In this document: positions 1 to 7,317 of the stretch, in pieces | How positions within the stretch are numbered: the stretch's first letter is position 1 | How the letters are laid out: each line of letters begins with the position of its first letter | Assembly (NCBI GenBank): GCA_946479505.1 | Contig: CAMLGC010000050.1 | Span: 1 to 18,228, forward strand | Direction of reading: 5' to 3' | Length of the DNA stretch: 18,228 nucleotides | DNA from: an uncultured Sphingomonadaceae bacterium | GTDB lineage: Bacteria; Pseudomonadota; Alphaproteobacteria; Sphingomonadales; Sphingomonadaceae | Notes under the pieces: generated by a model | The model's database searches: none | What the model was told of the DNA's origin: nothing | Seen by the model: only the letters and a program-made list of their open reading frames with translations | Made by a program: the position numbers and the translations under genes

Positions 1-14
1 CCTAAATCCCCCTC

Positions 15-1961
15 ATGCCGCGCAGCAAAGCCGACCGTCCCGATCTCCCCAACGCCGCCTCGCGGTTCAACGAGGAGAAGCAGACCTACACCGTCCGCGG
101 TGCCGGTCAGCCCGACCTCGAAGCGGGTGTCGCGGCGATCCGCAATGTCCTGAAGACGCTCCCCACGCGGCCCGGCGTCTATCGCATGCACGATGCGCGC
201 GGCGACGTGCTCTATGTCGGCAAGGCGCGCGCGCTCAAGAACCGCGTGTCGAACTACACCCAGGTCGATCGCCTGCCCAAGCGGCTCCAGCGCATGGTGT
301 CGCAGACTCGCTCGATGACGGTGGTGACGACCAACAACGAGGCCGAGGCGCTGCTGCTCGAGGCGCAGCTCATCAAGCGCTTCCGCCCCGCCTACAACGT
401 GCTGCTGCGCGACGACAAAAGCTTTCCCTTCATCCTGCTGCGCGCCGACCACGACTTCCCGCGCATCCAGAAACATCGCGGCGCGCGCCGCGCCAAGGGC
501 AATTATTACGGACCCTTCGCGTCGGCCGGCAGCGTCAACCAGACGCTCAACGCGCTCCAGAAGCTGTTCCTGCTCAGAAGCTGCACCGATGGCTTCTTCA
601 AGACCCGCGACCGCCCATGCCTGCTCTACCAGATCAAGCGCTGCTCGGCACCGTGCGTCGGCCGCATCGATGAGGCCGCCTATGCCGAGCTGGTCGACGA
701 CGCCAAGCGTTTCCTCTCGGGCCGCGCGACGGATGTTCAGGCGAAGCTCGGCGCGCAGATGCAGGTCGCGGCCGAGCGACAGGATTTCGAGCTCGCCGCC
801 ATCCTGCGCGATCGCCTGCGCGCGCTCACCTTCATCCAGGGCAGTCAGGCGATCAACGCCGAAGGGGTGGGCGATGCCGACATCTTCGCGCTCGCCTGCA
901 AGGAGGGGGTGATCGGCATCCAGGCCTTCTTCATCCGCGGCGGCCAGAATTGGGGCCATCGCAGCTTCTTCCCCGCGCACACCGCCGACGTGCCCGAGGA
1001 CGAGGTGCTGTCGAGCTTCCTCACCCAATTCTACGAGGACGTCCCGCCCGCGCGCATGATCTTCGTCGACCGGGAGCTGCCCGAAGGCGCCTTGCTGACC
1101 GAAGCGCTGGGCGAGCGCGCCGGCTACAGGATTGCGCTTTCGGTCCCTCGGCGCGGCACCCGCCGGCGGCTGATGGATCAGGCCAAGCGCAATGCAGAGG
1201 AAGCGCTCGACCGGCGCTTGGCCGAGTCGACCACGCAGGCGAAATTGCTCCGCGAGGTCGCCGACCTGTTCGAATTGGGCGAGCCGCCCGACCGCATCGA
1301 AATCTACGACAACAGCCACATCCAGGGGACGAATGCGTTGGGGGCGATGGTGGTCGCGGGGCCAGAGGGCTTCCGCAAGGGCCAGTATCGCAAGTTCAAT
1401 ATCAGGAACAAGGACACCGTCCCCGGTGACGATTTCGCGATGATGCGCGAGGTCTTCGCTCGCCGCTTCGCCCGCGCGCAGGCCGAAGACCCCGATCGCG
1501 ACGGCGACACCTGGCCCGATCTCGTCCTGATCGACGGCGGCCGCGGGCAATTGAACGCCGCGCGCGCGGTGCTCGAGGATCTCGGCATCGAGGACGTCTG
1601 CATGGTCGGCGTGGCCAAGGGCCCGCACCACGGCCGCGAGGGGCGCGAGGTATTCCACCTGATGGACGGTCGCGAGCTGACGCTCCCGGTGAATTCACCG
1701 CTCCTCTTCTACATCCAGCGGCTGCGCGACGAGGCGCACCGCTTCGCGATCGGCGCCCACCGGCAAAAGCGCGCCAGGGCGATCGGCGCAAGCCCGCTCG
1801 ACGAGGTTCCCGGCATCGGCCCGGCGCGCAAGAAGGCGCTGCTGATGCACTTCGGCACCGCCCGCGCGGTCCGCGGTGCTGCCCTCGAAGACCTCCAGCG
1901 CGCGCCCGGCGTCAGCCGCGCCGTCGCCCAGCAGGTCCACGATTTCTACCACGCGCGCTGA
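15..1961 (+). CDS. uvrC: UvrC, excinuclease ABC subunit C
   Basis: UvrC makes the 3' and 5' incisions around DNA lesions in nucleotide excision repair, acting after UvrA/UvrB in the cytoplasm. The 648-residue product shows the full family layout. A GIY-YIG nuclease domain covers about residues 50-130 (GVYRMHD at 54-60, LYVGKA at 66-71). Four cysteines lie at 190, 202, 210 and 214, the spacing of the iron-sulfur cysteines reported for E. coli UvrC. A UVR helical segment follows (about 224-275, with QDFELAAILRD). The RNase-H-like nuclease core has EIYDNSHIQG (429-438) and LVLIDGGRGQLNAA (503-516). A C-terminal helix-hairpin-helix pair closes the protein (VPGIGPARKKALL, PGVSRAVAQQV). About 40 residues precede the GIY-YIG domain, which is longer than in E. 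coli. The ATG at 15 lies close to the window edge and has no visible Shine-Dalgarno site, so an earlier start cannot be excluded. The gene runs toward a small minus-strand gene 11 bp away. Confidence 0.97.
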   Translation: MPRSKADRPDLPNAASRFNEEKQTYTVRGAGQPDLEAGVAAIRNVLKTLPTRPGVYRMHDARGDVLYVGKARALKNRVSNYTQVDRLPKRLQRMVSQTRSMTVVTTNNEAEALLLEAQLIKRFRPAYNVLLRDDKSFPFILLRADHDFPRIQKHRGARRAKGNYYGPFASAGSVNQTLNALQKLFLLRSCTDGFFKTRDRPCLLYQIKRCSAPCVGRIDEAAYAELVDDAKRFLSGRATDVQAKLGAQMQVAAERQDFELAAILRDRLRALTFIQGSQAINAEGVGDADIFALACKEGVIGIQAFFIRGGQNWGHRSFFPAHTADVPEDEVLSSFLTQFYEDVPPARMIFVDRELPEGALLTEALGERAGYRIALSVPRRGTRRRLMDQAKRNAEEALDRRLAESTTQAKLLREVADLFELGEPPDRIEIYDNSHIQGTNALGAMVVAGPEGFRKGQYRKFNIRNKDTVPGDDFAMMREVFARRFARAQAEDPDRDGDTWPDLVLIDGGRGQLNAARAVLEDLGIEDVCMVGVAKGPHHGREGREVFHLMDGRELTLPVNSPLLFYIQRLRDEAHRFAIGAHRQKRARAIGASPLDEVPGIGPARKKALLMHFGTARAVRGAALEDLQRAPGVSRAVAQQVHDFYHAR

Positions 1962-1972
1962 TGCCCACCGCT

Positions 1973-2143
1973 TCAGTCGCCGCGATCGCCTTCGTTCCGC
2001 GGCTTCGTGGTCTTTGCATGGCGGCGCACGTCCTTGCTCAACGAACGCGAGACATCGTCGCTTTCGGTGAACTGGCCCTGGTCGTTGCGCCGGACGTAGC
2101 GCTTGTCGCCCTCGTGCGGTTCGATCAGCTCGCGTTCGCTCAT
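1973..2143 (-). CDS. Small highly charged protein of unknown function, 56 aa
   Basis: The minus strand encodes a 56-residue protein beginning MSERELIEPHEGDKRYVRR and ending NEGDRGD. It is rich in Arg, Lys, Asp and Glu, has no membrane segment, and is predicted to be cytoplasmic. Two in-frame ATGs lie at 2149 and 2143. The AGGAG motif on the minus strand (2152-2156) leaves about 7 nt to the ATG at 2143 but only 1 nt to the one at 2149, so I chose 2143. The good ribosome-binding site, the clean fit between uvrC and the deacetylase gene, and the pattern GDKRYVRR-(acidic)-QF-ES-DDVSRSLS argue for a real gene. From memory it resembles short hypothetical proteins common in sphingomonads with a GDKRYVRRD...GRSLS pattern. 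Function is unknown. It converges with uvrC and is divergent from the deacetylase gene. Confidence 0.8.
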   Translation of the reverse strand: MSERELIEPHEGDKRYVRRNDQGQFTESDDVSRSLSKDVRRHAKTTKPRNEGDRGD

Positions 2144-2249
2144 CGTCATTCTCCTGTCGCTTTTGGGGAAGAACGCACCTGATTCACCCTCTGTTCCTTC
2201 CGCGGCCCATTGGCAAAATCTTCACCCGCTGCCGATACCCCTCGGCCTC

Positions 2250-3206
2250 ATGCCGACGCCCGTCTTCCTCACCATCGATACCGAGCTTGCCTGGCGCCAC
2301 CACGCCGCCGCGCTCGATCCGGCCGAGATCGTTGCGCGCTCGCTCGATCCTGCGGGCGTGGGGGTGGGCTACCAGCTCGATCGGCTCGCGAGAAACGGGC
2401 TGAAGGCGTGCTTCTTCGTCGATCCGATGCCCGCGATGGTGTTCGGCCTCGATTGGCTCAAGCCGCTGGTCGGGGCCATTCTGGCGGCGGGTCAGGAGGT
2501 GCAGCTTCACCTTCACCCCAATTGGGCGGGCGCCCGCGCCGATGACGGCGGCGCGGCGCACGCCCGTTTCGAGCTGGTCGAATATTCGGCGCACGAGCAG
2601 CGCGAGCTGATCGCAGGCGCGACCGATCTCCTGGAGGCCGCGGGCGCCCCGCACCCCATCGCCTTTCGCGCCGGCAGCTATGCCGCCAACGACGATACGC
2701 TCGCCGCGCTCGCCGCCCTGGGCTTCGCTTATGATAGCAGCCACAACGGCGCCGCCGCGCCCTGGCCCGGCCAGATCGGCCTGTCGCCCGAGCAGATCGC
2801 CCCCGTCGTCCGCGCCGGGCTCGTCGAGCTGCCCGTGACGCTGATCGAGGACGCGCCCGGCAGCCTCCGCAACTTTCAGGTCTGCGCGCTCTCGATCGGC
2901 GAGATTCGCGCCGCGCTCGAGCATGCCGTCGCGGAGAATCACGCCGCGGTGACGATCGTCAGCCACAGTTTTGAGCTCGCCAACCGCGCCGGCATACGGC
3001 CCAACGGCATCCACGTCCGTCGCTTCGACGCGCTCTGCGAGATGCTGCGGTCGATGCGCGAAATGCTCCCCACGCGGCATTTCGCCGATCGCCCGGCGCT
3101 TCGCCTGGAGGCCGCTGATCGCCCGCTCGCGCCCAGCGCGCTGCGCACCCGCTGGCGCCAGGCCGAGCAGCTCTGGTCGAACATGGTGGAGGAGCGCGCG
3201 GCGTGA
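2250..3206 (+). CDS. Polysaccharide-deacetylase-like (NodB/CE4 fold) protein
   Basis: This is a 318-residue protein of the polysaccharide deacetylase superfamily, whose members use a bound divalent metal to remove N- or O-acyl groups from glycans. The N-terminus reads FLTIDTELAW, supplying the catalytic Asp/Glu pair (D10, E12). QLHLHPNW (85-92) gives the two metal-binding histidines H87 and H89. FRAGSYAAND (139-148) matches the conserved Arg motif, and SHSF (238-241) provides the later histidine. No signal peptide is evident, so it may act in the cytoplasm or the fold may be repurposed. The frame stays open back to 2103, but the homologous-looking part begins at the ATG at 2250, so I chose that start; no Shine-Dalgarno site precedes it. 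The stop overlaps the GTG start of the next gene by 4 bp, suggesting translational coupling and a joint role. Substrate unknown. Confidence 0.85.
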   Translation: MPTPVFLTIDTELAWRHHAAALDPAEIVARSLDPAGVGVGYQLDRLARNGLKACFFVDPMPAMVFGLDWLKPLVGAILAAGQEVQLHLHPNWAGARADDGGAAHARFELVEYSAHEQRELIAGATDLLEAAGAPHPIAFRAGSYAANDDTLAALAALGFAYDSSHNGAAAPWPGQIGLSPEQIAPVVRAGLVELPVTLIEDAPGSLRNFQVCALSIGEIRAALEHAVAENHAAVTIVSHSFELANRAGIRPNGIHVRRFDALCEMLRSMREMLPTRHFADRPALRLEAADRPLAPSALRTRWRQAEQLWSNMVEERAA

Positions 3207-4117
3207 GCGCGGTCGTTCAGCCGCTGAAATTCCAGGTCGGCGCGCGCACGCTCTGGTCGTTCGACCGCCGCCTCGTGCGCGTGCCGCTTTCGCTCGACGA
3301 CACGCTCGAGCCGCGTGCGATCCTGCTTCCCCGCCTCGATCCGGACGCGGACGGCATCCTCGTCACCTCGCTTCCGGAAGAGCGGGTCGGCGCGATCGCC
3401 GCCCAGGCGGCTGGTCTCACCGCCTTCGTCCGTCAGCGCTACACCCGCTATTTCGCCGACCTCACCGGCGGTTTCGACGCGTGGCTCGCCGGGTTGTCGT
3501 CGAACACCCGCTCCGGCCTCAAGCGCAAGGCTAAAAGACTGGCGGCGGCGTGCGGCGGCACGCTCGACGTCCGCGCCTATCGCACCCCCGACGAGCTCGC
3601 CGAATTCCACCCCATCGCCCGCGCCGTCTCGGCGCGCACCTACCAGGAAGCGCTCCTCGGCAGCGGCCTTCCCGAATCGCCCGGCTTCGTCCGCAACATG
3701 CTCGCCGCCGCCGCCGCGGACCGCATCCGCGCCTGGCTGCTCTTCGTGAACGATCGTCCCGCCGCCTATCTCTACTGCGCGGCTGACGGGGAAGCCTTGC
3801 GGTACGATTATGTCGGCCATGATCCCGATTTCGCCGATCACTCGGCCGGCTCGGTGCTCCAGCTCGAAGCGATGCGCACGCTCTTCGCCGAGGCCCGCTT
3901 CGCCCGGCTGGATTTCACCGAGGGCGAAGGCCAGCACAAGCGCCAGTTCGCGACCGGCGGCGTGATGTGCGTCGACCTGCTCCTCCTCCGCCCCACGCTC
4001 GCCAACCGGGCGGCGCTTGCCGCGCTGTCAGGCTTCGACAGGGCCATGGCGGCAGGGAAGCGCGCCACCAAGCGCATGGGCGCCGAGGCGCTCGTCCGCC
4101 GGCTGCGTCGTACCTGA
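3203..4117 (+). CDS. FemAB/BioF2-like GNAT acyltransferase
   Basis: This 304-residue protein looks like a GNAT-fold acyltransferase of the FemAB / Acetyltransf_6 type. The conserved-looking core comprises NTRSGLKRKAKRL (101-113), the WLLFVNDRPAAYLYC strand-turn-strand (178-192), YDYVGHDPDF (201-210), a SAGSVLQLEAMR helix (214-225), and RLDFTEGEGQHKRQFATG (235-252). In related proteins the last block holds a substrate-binding Glu/Gly-Lys segment. No membrane segment or signal peptide is present, so it is predicted to be cytoplasmic. The start is GTG inside GTGA, overlapping the deacetylase stop by 4 bp. Members of this family transfer acyl or aminoacyl groups in exopolysaccharide, peptidoglycan or lipid pathways. 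The pairing with a deacetylase-fold protein hints at exchange of acyl groups on an amino sugar, which is inference. The substrate cannot be named from the sequence. Confidence 0.8.
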   Translation: MSAVVQPLKFQVGARTLWSFDRRLVRVPLSLDDTLEPRAILLPRLDPDADGILVTSLPEERVGAIAAQAAGLTAFVRQRYTRYFADLTGGFDAWLAGLSSNTRSGLKRKAKRLAAACGGTLDVRAYRTPDELAEFHPIARAVSARTYQEALLGSGLPESPGFVRNMLAAAAADRIRAWLLFVNDRPAAYLYCAADGEALRYDYVGHDPDFADHSAGSVLQLEAMRTLFAEARFARLDFTEGEGQHKRQFATGGVMCVDLLLLRPTLANRAALAALSGFDRAMAAGKRATKRMGAEALVRRLRRT

Positions 4118-4124
4118 AGAGCCG

Positions 4125-4203
4125 GTTCTCCCGCGCAGGCCGGAGTACCGAGTCCCGGGCGAGACACTCTGTTGCCCCGGGCTCCCGCCTACCCGGGGAG
4201 CAC
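4125..4203. repeat. Imperfect intergenic palindrome (REP-like element)
   Basis: This 79-bp segment fills most of the gap between the acyltransferase and recO. Its two ends are imperfect inverted copies: GTTCTCCCGCGCAGGC on the left against GCTCCCGCCTACCCGGGGAG on the right, with an inner CCCGGG on each side. Elements of the form CTCCCGCC-GGCGGGAG are frequent between genes in sphingomonads (from memory). It sits 7 bp after the stop at 4117, so it may act as an mRNA-stabilising or terminating stem-loop, although it has no T-run. Confidence 0.55.
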
Positions 4204-4247
4204 TGAGATGCTTTCAATCTTGCCTGAACTGCTCGTAACACCACATC

Positions 4248-4979
4248 ATGCATCTGCGCGCCGAAGCCATCATCCTCGCGGTCCGCGCCCACGGCGAGCA
4301 TGGGGCGATCGCGCGGGCACTGACCGAGGCCCACGGCCTCCAGGCGGGGTATGTCCGGGGCGGCCATTCGCGGCGCCTTCGCCCGATCCTGCAACCGGCG
4401 AACCTCGTCCTCGGCGAATGGCGCGCGCGCACCGAAGACCAGCTTGCCGGCCTCACGGTCGAGCTCGTCCACAGCCGCGCGCCGCTGTTCGTGGAGCCGC
4501 TCCCGGCGTCCGCGCTCGACTGGACCACCGCGCTCACTGCCGCGTCGCTGCCCGAAGCCCAGCCCTATCCCCGCATCCACGCCGCGCTCGCGGGGCTGCT
4601 CGACGCGATCGAGGCGGCGCCCGCGGCGCGGGGCTGGGCGGCCGCGCTCGCCCGCTACGAACTGCTGCTGCTCGCCGAACTCGGCTTCGGCCTCGCGCTC
4701 GGTCGCTGCGTCGCGACGGGGGCCATCGACGACCTCGCCTTCGTCAGTCCGAAGAGCGGCGCCGCGGTCAGTCGCTCGGCCGGTGCGGGCCATGCCGATC
4801 GCCTCTTCCCGCTACCCTCCTTCCTCGGGACGGGAGGCCACGCAGACTGGCCGGACATCTTTGCCGCGCTCGCGATCACCGGGCACTTCCTCGCCCGCGA
4901 CCTCCTCACCGATCGCCGCGTCGAGGCGCTCGCCGCGCGCGTGCGGCTGATCGATCGGCTCAAGAGAGCGGTTGCGTGA
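4248..4979 (+). CDS. recO: RecO, DNA recombination and repair mediator
   Basis: RecO helps RecR load RecA on SSB-coated single-stranded DNA in the RecFOR gap-repair pathway. The 243-residue length is normal. The N-terminal OB-fold region (about 1-80) carries the family opening [26 protein letters not shown] and [19 protein letters not shown]. The helical C-terminal domain carries [19 protein letters not shown] (136-154) and [15 protein letters not shown] (165-179). The cysteine cluster of some RecO proteins is absent; only C154 remains. The ATG at 4248 aligns with the family start but has no Shine-Dalgarno motif. leuB begins 52 bp downstream on the same strand, so the two may be cotranscribed. 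Confidence 0.92.
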   Translation: MHLRAEAIILAVRAHGEHGAIARALTEAHGLQAGYVRGGHSRRLRPILQPANLVLGEWRARTEDQLAGLTVELVHSRAPLFVEPLPASALDWTTALTAASLPEAQPYPRIHAALAGLLDAIEAAPAARGWAAALARYELLLLAELGFGLALGRCVATGAIDDLAFVSPKSGAAVSRSAGAGHADRLFPLPSFLGTGGHADWPDIFAALAITGHFLARDLLTDRRVEALAARVRLIDRLKRAVA

Positions 4980-5031
4980 TGCGCCGAGCCCCGGCAAGGC
5001 ATGCGTCGCATCGTTGCGGGGGGAAATGTTG

Positions 5032-6084
5032 ATGCCGCTGGTCGCCATCCTTGCCGGAGACGGCATCGGTCCCGAGGTCACCGCCCAGGCGCGCCGCGTG
5101 CTCGACGCGCTCGATCTCGGACTCGATTACGAGGAAGGGCTGGTCGGCGGCGCCGGCTATCGCGCCAAGGGGCATCCGCTCCCGCTCGACACGCTGGCAC
5201 TGGCGAAGCGCGCCGATGCGGTGTTGTTCGGCGCGGTCGGCGATCCGGCGTGCGACGCCCTCGAACGCCGGATGCGTCCCGAAGCCGCGATCCTCGGGCT
5301 GCGCAAGGAGCTCGGCCTTTTCGCCAACCTGCGTCCCGCGACATTGTTCGAAGGGCTCGAGGACGCCTCCGCGCTGCGCCCCGAAATCGCCCGTGCGATC
5401 GATCTGGTCATCGTCCGGGAGCTCACCGGCGGCGTCTATTTCGGCGACAAGGGCAGGGGCACCACCAGCACGGGCCTGCGCGAGGGGCACGATCTGATGC
5501 GCTATGACGAGGTCGAGGTCGCCCGCATCGCCCGCGTCGGCTTCGAAATGGCGATGCGGCGCAGGCAGCGGCTCCATTCGGTCGACAAGGCCAACGTCCT
5601 CGAAACGTCGCAGCTCTGGCGCGACATCGTCAATGAAATCGCCGGGAATTATCCCGACGTCACCCTCGTCCACATGTATGCGGATAATGCCGCGATGCAG
5701 CTTGTGCGCGATCCCGGCCAGTTCGATGTGATGGTGACGAGCAACATGTTCGGCGACATCCTGTCGGACCAGGCGAGCATGTGCGCCGGCTCGATCGGGA
5801 TGCTGCCGTCGGCTGCGCTCGCCCAATGGGCGGGCGCGTGCGGCCTCTACGAGCCGATCCACGGCAGTGCCCCCGATATTGCGGGGCAGGGCAAGGCAAA
5901 TCCGTGCGCCGCGATCCTGTCGGCCGCGATGATGCTGCGCCACTCGCTCGACATGCCCGATTCCGCCGACCGCATCGAGGCGGCGGTCCGCTCGGCGATT
6001 GCCGGCGGTGCGCGCACCGCCGATCTCGGCGGCACGCTCTCGACCGATCAGATGGGCGACGCGGTGCTTGCCGGCCTCGCATGA
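5032..6084 (+). CDS. leuB: 3-isopropylmalate dehydrogenase
   Basis: LeuB oxidises and decarboxylates (2R,3S)-3-isopropylmalate with NAD+ to give 2-oxoisocaproate, the third leucine-specific step. The 350-residue product opens with [11 protein letters not shown]. It has [14 protein letters not shown] (90-103, substrate arginines R91 and R101) and [10 protein letters not shown] (129-138), the signature that separates IPMDH from isocitrate dehydrogenase. It also has [17 protein letters not shown] (184-200, catalytic K186), [10 protein letters not shown] with D218, and [12 protein letters not shown] with metal ligands D242 and D246. The NAD-binding loop is [20 protein letters not shown] chose the ATG at 5032 because a G-rich tract (5016-5023) lies about 8 nt upstream and [11 protein letters not shown] matches family starts; an ATG at 5026 is also in frame. 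leuC and leuD are not nearby. The stop overlaps the next gene's ATG. Confidence 0.95.
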   Translation: MPLVAILAGDGIGPEVTAQARRVLDALDLGLDYEEGLVGGAGYRAKGHPLPLDTLALAKRADAVLFGAVGDPACDALERRMRPEAAILGLRKELGLFANLRPATLFEGLEDASALRPEIARAIDLVIVRELTGGVYFGDKGRGTTSTGLREGHDLMRYDEVEVARIARVGFEMAMRRRQRLHSVDKANVLETSQLWRDIVNEIAGNYPDVTLVHMYADNAAMQLVRDPGQFDVMVTSNMFGDILSDQASMCAGSIGMLPSAALAQWAGACGLYEPIHGSAPDIAGQGKANPCAAILSAAMMLRHSLDMPDSADRIEAAVRSAIAGGARTADLGGTLSTDQMGDAVLAGLA

Positions 6085-7184
6085 CCGCCGATCTGATCGA
6101 GCTGGCGATTGTCATCCCGACCTTCAACGAGGCCGCGAACGTCGCCGTCCTCGTCGCCCGTCTCGATGCGGCGCTCGCGGGCCGCGCCTGGGAGGCCATT
6201 TTCGTCGACGACAATTCGCCCGACGGCACCGCCGATGCTGCGCGCGATATCGCGCGGCTCGACCGGCGCGTGCGCGTGATCCAGCGGATCGGGCGGCGCG
6301 GGCTTTCGTCGGCGTGCATCGAAGGCATGTGCGCCACCGCCGCCCCGCTGGTCGCGGTGATCGACGGCGACCTGCAACACGACGAGACCTTGCTTCCCGA
6401 GATGCTCGACGCCCTGACGCGCGATCCCGCGCTCGACATCGTCATCGGCTCGCGCTTCGTCGAAGGCGGCGGCACCGGCGATTGGGACCGTGATCGCATC
6501 GCCAAATCGGCATTTGCGACGCGGCTCTCGCGCCACGTGCTCAAGGCCGATCTTTCGGACCCGATGAGCGGCTTCTTCATGGTCCGCACGCGCGTCGTCC
6601 GCGCGCTCGCGCCCGATCTCACCGCCATCGGCTTCAAGATCCTGCTCGACCTCCTGACCGCGAGCCCGCGCCCCTTGCGCATGCTCGAGCTGCCCTACAC
6701 CTTCCGCACGCGCACGGCTGGGGAAAGCAAGCTCGATCACGTCGTCGCGATGGAATATCTGATCGCACTCTACGATCGCATGTTCGGCCGCCTCGTTCCC
6801 GTGCGCTTCGCGATGTTCTCGGCGATCGGCGTGCTCGGGGTCGGCGTCCACATGGCGGTGCTATCGCTGCTGCTGTTCGCGCTCGGCGCGAGCTTCGTCG
6901 TCGGCCAGATCATTGCCGCGACCGTCGCGATGACGGCGAATTTCTTCCTCAACAACGCGCTCACCTATCGCGATCGGCGCCTCAGGGGCTGGCGTCAGCT
7001 CGTCGATGGCTGGGTGTCGTTCTGCGTCGTCTGCTCGGTCGGGCTCGTCGCCAATATCGGCGTCGCCGCCTTCCTTCACGAGGCGCAGAGCGGGACCTGG
7101 GCGGCGTCGGCGCTCGTCGGCATTCTCATCGGCGCGGTGTGGAACTACGCGCTGTCGTCGCGCTTCACCTGGGGGCGCTATTAG
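6081..7184 (+). CDS. Polyprenyl-phosphate glycosyltransferase (DPM1-like GT2) fused to GtrA-type membrane domain
   Basis: This 367-residue protein has two parts. Residues 1-235 form a GT-A fold, family 2 glycosyltransferase of the dolichol-phosphate mannose synthase type: [13 protein letters not shown] (9-21), VDDNSPDGT (42-50), the DxD-type motif IDGDLQHDE (94-102, D95 and D97) and [10 protein letters not shown] (159-168). Residues about 238-362 form four hydrophobic segments typical of GtrA-like proteins ([39 protein letters not shown]). Such enzymes move a sugar from a nucleotide donor to a lipid phosphate carrier at the inner face of the cytoplasmic membrane. The ATG at 6081 overlaps the leuB stop in ATGA, so it is probably translated from the leuB mRNA. 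The sugar is not readable from the sequence. The convergent PMT-like enzyme just downstream is a plausible user of its product. Confidence 0.9.
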   Translation: MTADLIELAIVIPTFNEAANVAVLVARLDAALAGRAWEAIFVDDNSPDGTADAARDIARLDRRVRVIQRIGRRGLSSACIEGMCATAAPLVAVIDGDLQHDETLLPEMLDALTRDPALDIVIGSRFVEGGGTGDWDRDRIAKSAFATRLSRHVLKADLSDPMSGFFMVRTRVVRALAPDLTAIGFKILLDLLTASPRPLRMLELPYTFRTRTAGESKLDHVVAMEYLIALYDRMFGRLVPVRFAMFSAIGVLGVGVHMAVLSLLLFALGASFVVGQIIAATVAMTANFFLNNALTYRDRRLRGWRQLVDGWVSFCVVCSVGLVANIGVAAFLHEAQSGTWAASALVGILIGAVWNYALSSRFTWGRY

Positions 7185-7209
7185 CCGAATTCAGCTTCGC
7201 TGAATTCGG
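7185..7209 (+). terminator. Perfect 11-bp hairpin just after the glycosyltransferase stop
   Basis: CCGAATTCAGC, a TTC loop and GCTGAATTCGG form a perfect 11-bp stem that starts on the base after the TAG stop. No T-run follows, so it may be a 3'-end stabiliser or part of a composite terminator with the larger palindrome at 7214-7292. Confidence 0.5.
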
Positions 7210-7213
7210 GTAC

Positions 7214-7292
7214 GGCGCCGGCCCTCTCCCCCACCCCACCTCCCAAGACATTATGCTGACTGGGAGGTGGGGTGGGGGAGAGGGCCGGTGCC
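7214..7292. repeat. Large inverted repeat, 32-nt arms, between convergent genes
   Basis: The left arm at 7214-7245 (core GGCCCTCTCCCCCACCCCAC) pairs with the right arm at 7261-7292. There is one mismatch (G against A at the fourth position), and the loop is 15 nt (7246-7260, AGACATTATGCTGAC). One arm is almost pure C and the other almost pure G, apart from a few A or T. A structure this long between convergent genes could end transcription from both sides, or be a copy of a dispersed palindromic element. No T-run follows either arm. Confidence 0.8.
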
Positions 7293-7295
7293 GCC

Positions 7296-7309
7296 TCCGC
7301 GTAAGCGGA
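7296..7309. terminator. Small GC-rich hairpin near the PMT gene 3' end
   Basis: TCCGC, a GTAA tetraloop (GNRA type on the plus strand) and GCGGA form a 5-bp stem 9 bp beyond the end of the minus-strand PMT gene. It has no T-run. It may help end transcription from the minus strand, but the assignment is weak. Confidence 0.3.
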
Positions 7310-7317
7310 CCAAATCT

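Noticed and set aside
2103..2249. Upstream extension of the deacetylase to 2103
   Set aside because: The extra 49 residues lie over the promoter region and the small minus-strand gene, and family similarity begins at the ATG at 2250.
2184..3937. Minus-strand open frames (2184-3080, 2939-3937) opposite the deacetylase and acyltransferase
   Set aside because: They mirror the codon periodicity of the plus-strand genes, match no family motif and have no ribosome-binding site.
4960..5943. 327-codon minus-strand frame opposite leuB
   Set aside because: leuB motifs are unambiguous on the plus strand; the antisense product is low-complexity Arg/Ala/Asp.
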